Positions 62,293 through 64,000 of a stretch of DNA of 64,000 bases are shown piece after piece. How positions within the stretch are numbered: the stretch's first letter is position 1; every line of letters starts with the position of its first letter. Made by a program: the position numbers and the translations under genes. Source of the DNA: JBDGYW01 sp964580055 (GTDB lineage: Bacteria; Gemmatimonadota; Gemmatimonadetes; Gemmatimonadales; GWC2-71-9). The notes beneath the pieces were generated by a model. It did not search any database, was not told the DNA's origin, and was given only the letters and a program-made list of their open reading frames with translations. Location: assembly GCA_964580055.1 (NCBI GenBank), contig CAZOJI010000011.1:36612-100611 (forward strand), given 5' to 3'.

Positions 62293-62977
62293 TAGTCGGC
62301 GTGGGCCACGGCGTTGATCACCGCCTCGCGCACGGCCACGGGGGGCACGTTCCAGCTCTCCCGGCGCCGGACCGCCCCGATCTCGGCCCCGTGGAGGGCG
62401 TGCTTGGCAACGAACGCGACCGCCTCCTCGATCTCTCGGACGGGGTGGGAGCGGATCTCGGAACGGTTCACGATCCGGCTCCTGTCGCGGCCCCCGAACC
62501 GTCCCGCCTGGATCCAGGCGTCCGGGAAGTACTCGGTGCGATCCCGGCCGAAGAGCAGCAGACCGCCGACGGTGGGGACCGTGCGCCCCTGGTGCTCCGT
62601 GAGCATCCGCAGGGTCCGGAGGTCGCGGCGGTCGAGCTTGCGAACGTCGGCGAAGGACTCGGAAGCCGCTCGGAAGTCCAGCGCTTCCGAGTCGAACTCG
62701 GACATCGGCTGCTCGTCGAAGCTCTCCCCGCGTGTGAAGCGGCGCAGCTCCTCGACCAGCTCTCGATCCGCTCTTCCGTATCCAGGGGCTCCGCGATGCC
62801 GCGAACGTGCCCGGTCCTGTCCTCCACGCCCAGGAGCAAAGTCCCACCGGCCGTATTCGCGAAGGTGACGAGCGTCTTGAGCAGCCCATCCGGAGACGAG
62901 AGCTGTCGCTTGAACTCCAGCGTCTTTCCCTCGGGGTGCTTGAGCAACTCGACCAGGCCGGCGAGGTGCTGCTGCAC
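62284..62977 (-). pseudogene. Truncated and internally deleted AlbA_2-type ATP-binding protein gene
   Basis: From GTG at 62977 the frame reads KTLEFKRQLSSPDGLLKTL and FANTAGGTLLLGVED, the start of AlbA_2-domain ATP-binding proteins. Near 62770 it joins, in a different frame, to ELVEELRRFTRGESFDEQP, skipping roughly 60 family residues. It then runs through PTVGGLLLFGRD and VREAVINAVAHADYAQRG, with the GHKL-like part cut off at the junction with the HsdM fragment. So an internal deletion with frame change and a 3' truncation. The GC content and codon use are visibly higher than in the rest of the window. Confidence 0.65.
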
Positions 62978-63208
62978 AAGAACATCCGTGCAAACCCTGA
63001 CGCTTTCCTCAAAGCTGTCGCCAATTACCGTGAAGATCTAGTAGTCGCCGTCGAATGCATCTTCACCTGGTACTGGCTCGCCGATCTCTGCCGCAGCGAA
63101 GGCATCCACTTCGTGCTCGGTCACGCCCTGTACATGAAAGCCATCCACGGCGGCAAAGCCAAAAACGATCGCATCGACGCCGAGAAGGTCGCTATCCTGT
63201 TAGCCTGA
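62966..63208 (+). mobile_element. IS110-family transposase fragment
   Basis: The frame reads VLLHKNIRANPDAFLKAVAN, then VECIFTWYWLADLC and YMKAIHGGKAKNDRIDAEK, typical of the DEDD N-terminal domain of IS110 transposases, with the E and D acidic residues of that domain. The first conserved Asp (GIDxHK) and everything after LLA are missing. The fragment begins next to the start of the AlbA-type pseudogene. No terminal repeats were found, as is usual for IS110. Confidence 0.75.
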
Positions 63209-63226
63209 AAGCCAACTGGAACCCCT

Positions 63227-63490
63227 TCATCTGGCCCGCGTCCGTAGCCCTTCGGGGATCTCGTCTCCTGGGGTGGGTGGCCCGGAGGGGACGCGGCTCA
63301 GGATGTCCAGGAATGCCTCCCGCGAACCCCGCGAGGCTCGCTCCTCCAGGTATTGAACGGCATCCAAGGCCGAGATCTTCTCCGCGACCGCCGTGGCGAT
63401 CAGCTGGTTGATCGAGATTCCCTCCCTTTTGGCCAGTTCGCGAGCCCGCTGATGCAGCGACTCGGGTAGCCTCAGGCTCATCGTACTCAT
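63227..63490 (-). CDS. Ribbon-helix-helix-like antitoxin paired with PIN toxin
   Basis: An 87-residue protein starting MSTMSLRLPESLHQRARELA, an Arc/HicB-like ribbon-helix-helix DNA-binding start (LxLRLPExLH), followed by ISINQLIATAVAEKI. The acidic C-terminal half probably binds the toxin. Its start overlaps the stop of the PIN gene by 4 nt, so the toxin gene is first, an order found in the COG1569-type PIN modules. It is likely to repress its own operon through the palindrome at 63907-63934. Confidence 0.82.
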   Translation of the reverse strand: MSTMSLRLPESLHQRARELAKREGISINQLIATAVAEKISALDAVQYLEERASRGSREAFLDILSRVPSGPPTPGDEIPEGLRTRAR

Positions 63491-63909
63491 GGTGCTCTTT
63501 CCTCCAGCTCCAGCAAGAATTCCCCCGGCCTGAGGACGCGGATCCCGAACCGTTCCACCACCCCGTCGAAGTCCCGGACGTTGTGGGTGACGATGGCCTC
63601 GGCTCCCGCCTCCACCGCAACCTCCAGGACCATCTCGTCCTTCGGGTCTCTGAGGAAGGGCCGCCAGAGGAAGTAGATCTCCCTCTTGTCCCCCACGTCA
63701 CAGAGGTAGTCCACCAACCGTTCCGCCTCTCCAGGCCCAAGTCCTGGGGTTCGCTTGAGTGCCATCTCGTATTCCAACACCAAGGGCACGGAGACGCAGA
63801 TGCGAAACCGCGACTCCCGCGCGAGCTCCTTTAGCACGAGGAAGGACGCCCTCTCGTTGGAACGGGTGCCGGCCACCAACACGTTCGTGTCCAGGACGAC
63901 CAGTCTCAT
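63487..63909 (-). CDS. PIN-domain toxin (COG1569-like)
   Basis: A 140-residue ribonuclease-type PIN protein. VVLDTNVLVAG at the start gives the first acidic residue; VLEYEMAL, DPKDEMVLEVAVEAGAEAIVTHN and VRDFDGV supply the further acidic residues. Such toxins cut RNA when not bound by antitoxin. The CAT of the start codon lies at one end of the palindrome 63907-63934. The module follows a mobile-element remnant and is in a GC-rich block, so it was probably acquired together with it. Confidence 0.83.
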   Translation of the reverse strand: MRLVVLDTNVLVAGTRSNERASFLVLKELARESRFRICVSVPLVLEYEMALKRTPGLGPGEAERLVDYLCDVGDKREIYFLWRPFLRDPKDEMVLEVAVEAGAEAIVTHNVRDFDGVVERFGIRVLRPGEFLLELEERAP

Positions 63910-63934
63910 ATGGTATCATAGACGATACCATATG
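63907..63934 (-). promoter_or_regulatory. Palindromic operator over the PIN toxin start codon
   Basis: CATATGGTATC (63907-63917) is an exact reverse complement of GATACCATATG (63924-63934), with 6 nt between. The first arm contains the start codon of the toxin gene on the minus strand. It is well placed to bind the ribbon-helix-helix antitoxin and block transcription or translation. In RNA the same sequence could form a hairpin hiding the start codon. Confidence 0.75.
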
Positions 63935-64000
63935 GTTGAGTCAATGCCCCGTTGGGATTCCCGCCGCGGATCACCGGCAAGGGAGTGGTTTCAGGCTAAC

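Noticed and set aside
62193..63041. A 282-codon plus-strand frame in the remnant region
   Set aside because: High GC keeps all frames open here; the AlbA_2-type motifs lie on the minus strand.
1..64000. tRNA, rRNA, CRISPR array or riboswitch
   Set aside because: The gaps were read for cloverleaf-like stems, spaced direct repeats and rRNA-like blocks, and none was convincing. The repeats at 53476 and 53552 have units of 7-8 nt without spacers, so they are not CRISPR.

Overview
The window looks like a bacterial chromosome segment from an anaerobe that can reduce sulfate or sulfite. About the first 23 kb is a nearly continuous, one-directional sulfur-energy island: qmoABC, sat, dsrC, an RsbRD_N-type protein gene, dsrMKJOP, dsrAB, dsrD, dsrL, dsrN, a TauE/SafE-type exporter, a small membrane protein, a sirC-like siroheme gene, a ferrochelatase/glutamyl-tRNA-reductase-like fusion and a multiheme cytochrome c. 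dsrD, sat and qmo with no dsrEFH point to the reductive direction. dsrL, best known from sulfur oxidisers, sits in the same run and would supply NAD(P)H electrons to DsrAB. dsrN and the tetrapyrrole genes fit siroheme supply.

From 23.8 to 25.3 kb, minus-strand genes encode a CGGC-domain protein and two tandem RsbRD_N paralogues. Next come threonine synthase and a four-gene group 3b-like [NiFe] hydrogenase operon (hydBGDA), whose large subunit ends exactly at its nickel-binding histidine.

From 30.9 to 44.2 kb lies a peptidase-rich stretch: two S9 peptidases, an S13 PBP4-type enzyme, an S10 carboxypeptidase and an M20 peptidase, with an enoyl-CoA hydratase, an MDR dehydrogenase and gene remnants between them. 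From 44.5 to 53.5 kb there is a two-gene 2-oxoacid:acceptor oxidoreductase, divergent from an archaeal-type HMG-CoA synthase/thiolase/DUF35 operon, then a SagB-like nitroreductase, a phosphofructokinase with PPi-type residues and a cyclic-2,3-diphosphoglycerate-synthetase-like protein. From 53.6 to 61.8 kb the minus strand carries an M6 protease with a dockerin-like tail and its lipoprotein partner, a YtcJ-like amidohydrolase, a DUF5117-type zinc protease and speD-speE.

The last 2 kb (62.0-63.9 kb) is a scrapyard, visibly richer in GC: pieces of an S9 peptidase, an HsdM-like protein, an AlbA_2-type ATP-binding protein and an IS110 transposase, followed by an intact PIN/antitoxin module with a palindromic operator over the toxin start codon.

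The protein mix (many secreted S9 and DUF5117 peptidases, YtcJ, M6 with a dockerin-like tail, small signal-peptide proteins of a familiar type) resembles Gemmatimonadota or a related FCB-type lineage. That is an inference from style, not a phylogenetic result. No tRNA, rRNA or CRISPR array was seen. All reading was by eye; no database search was run.
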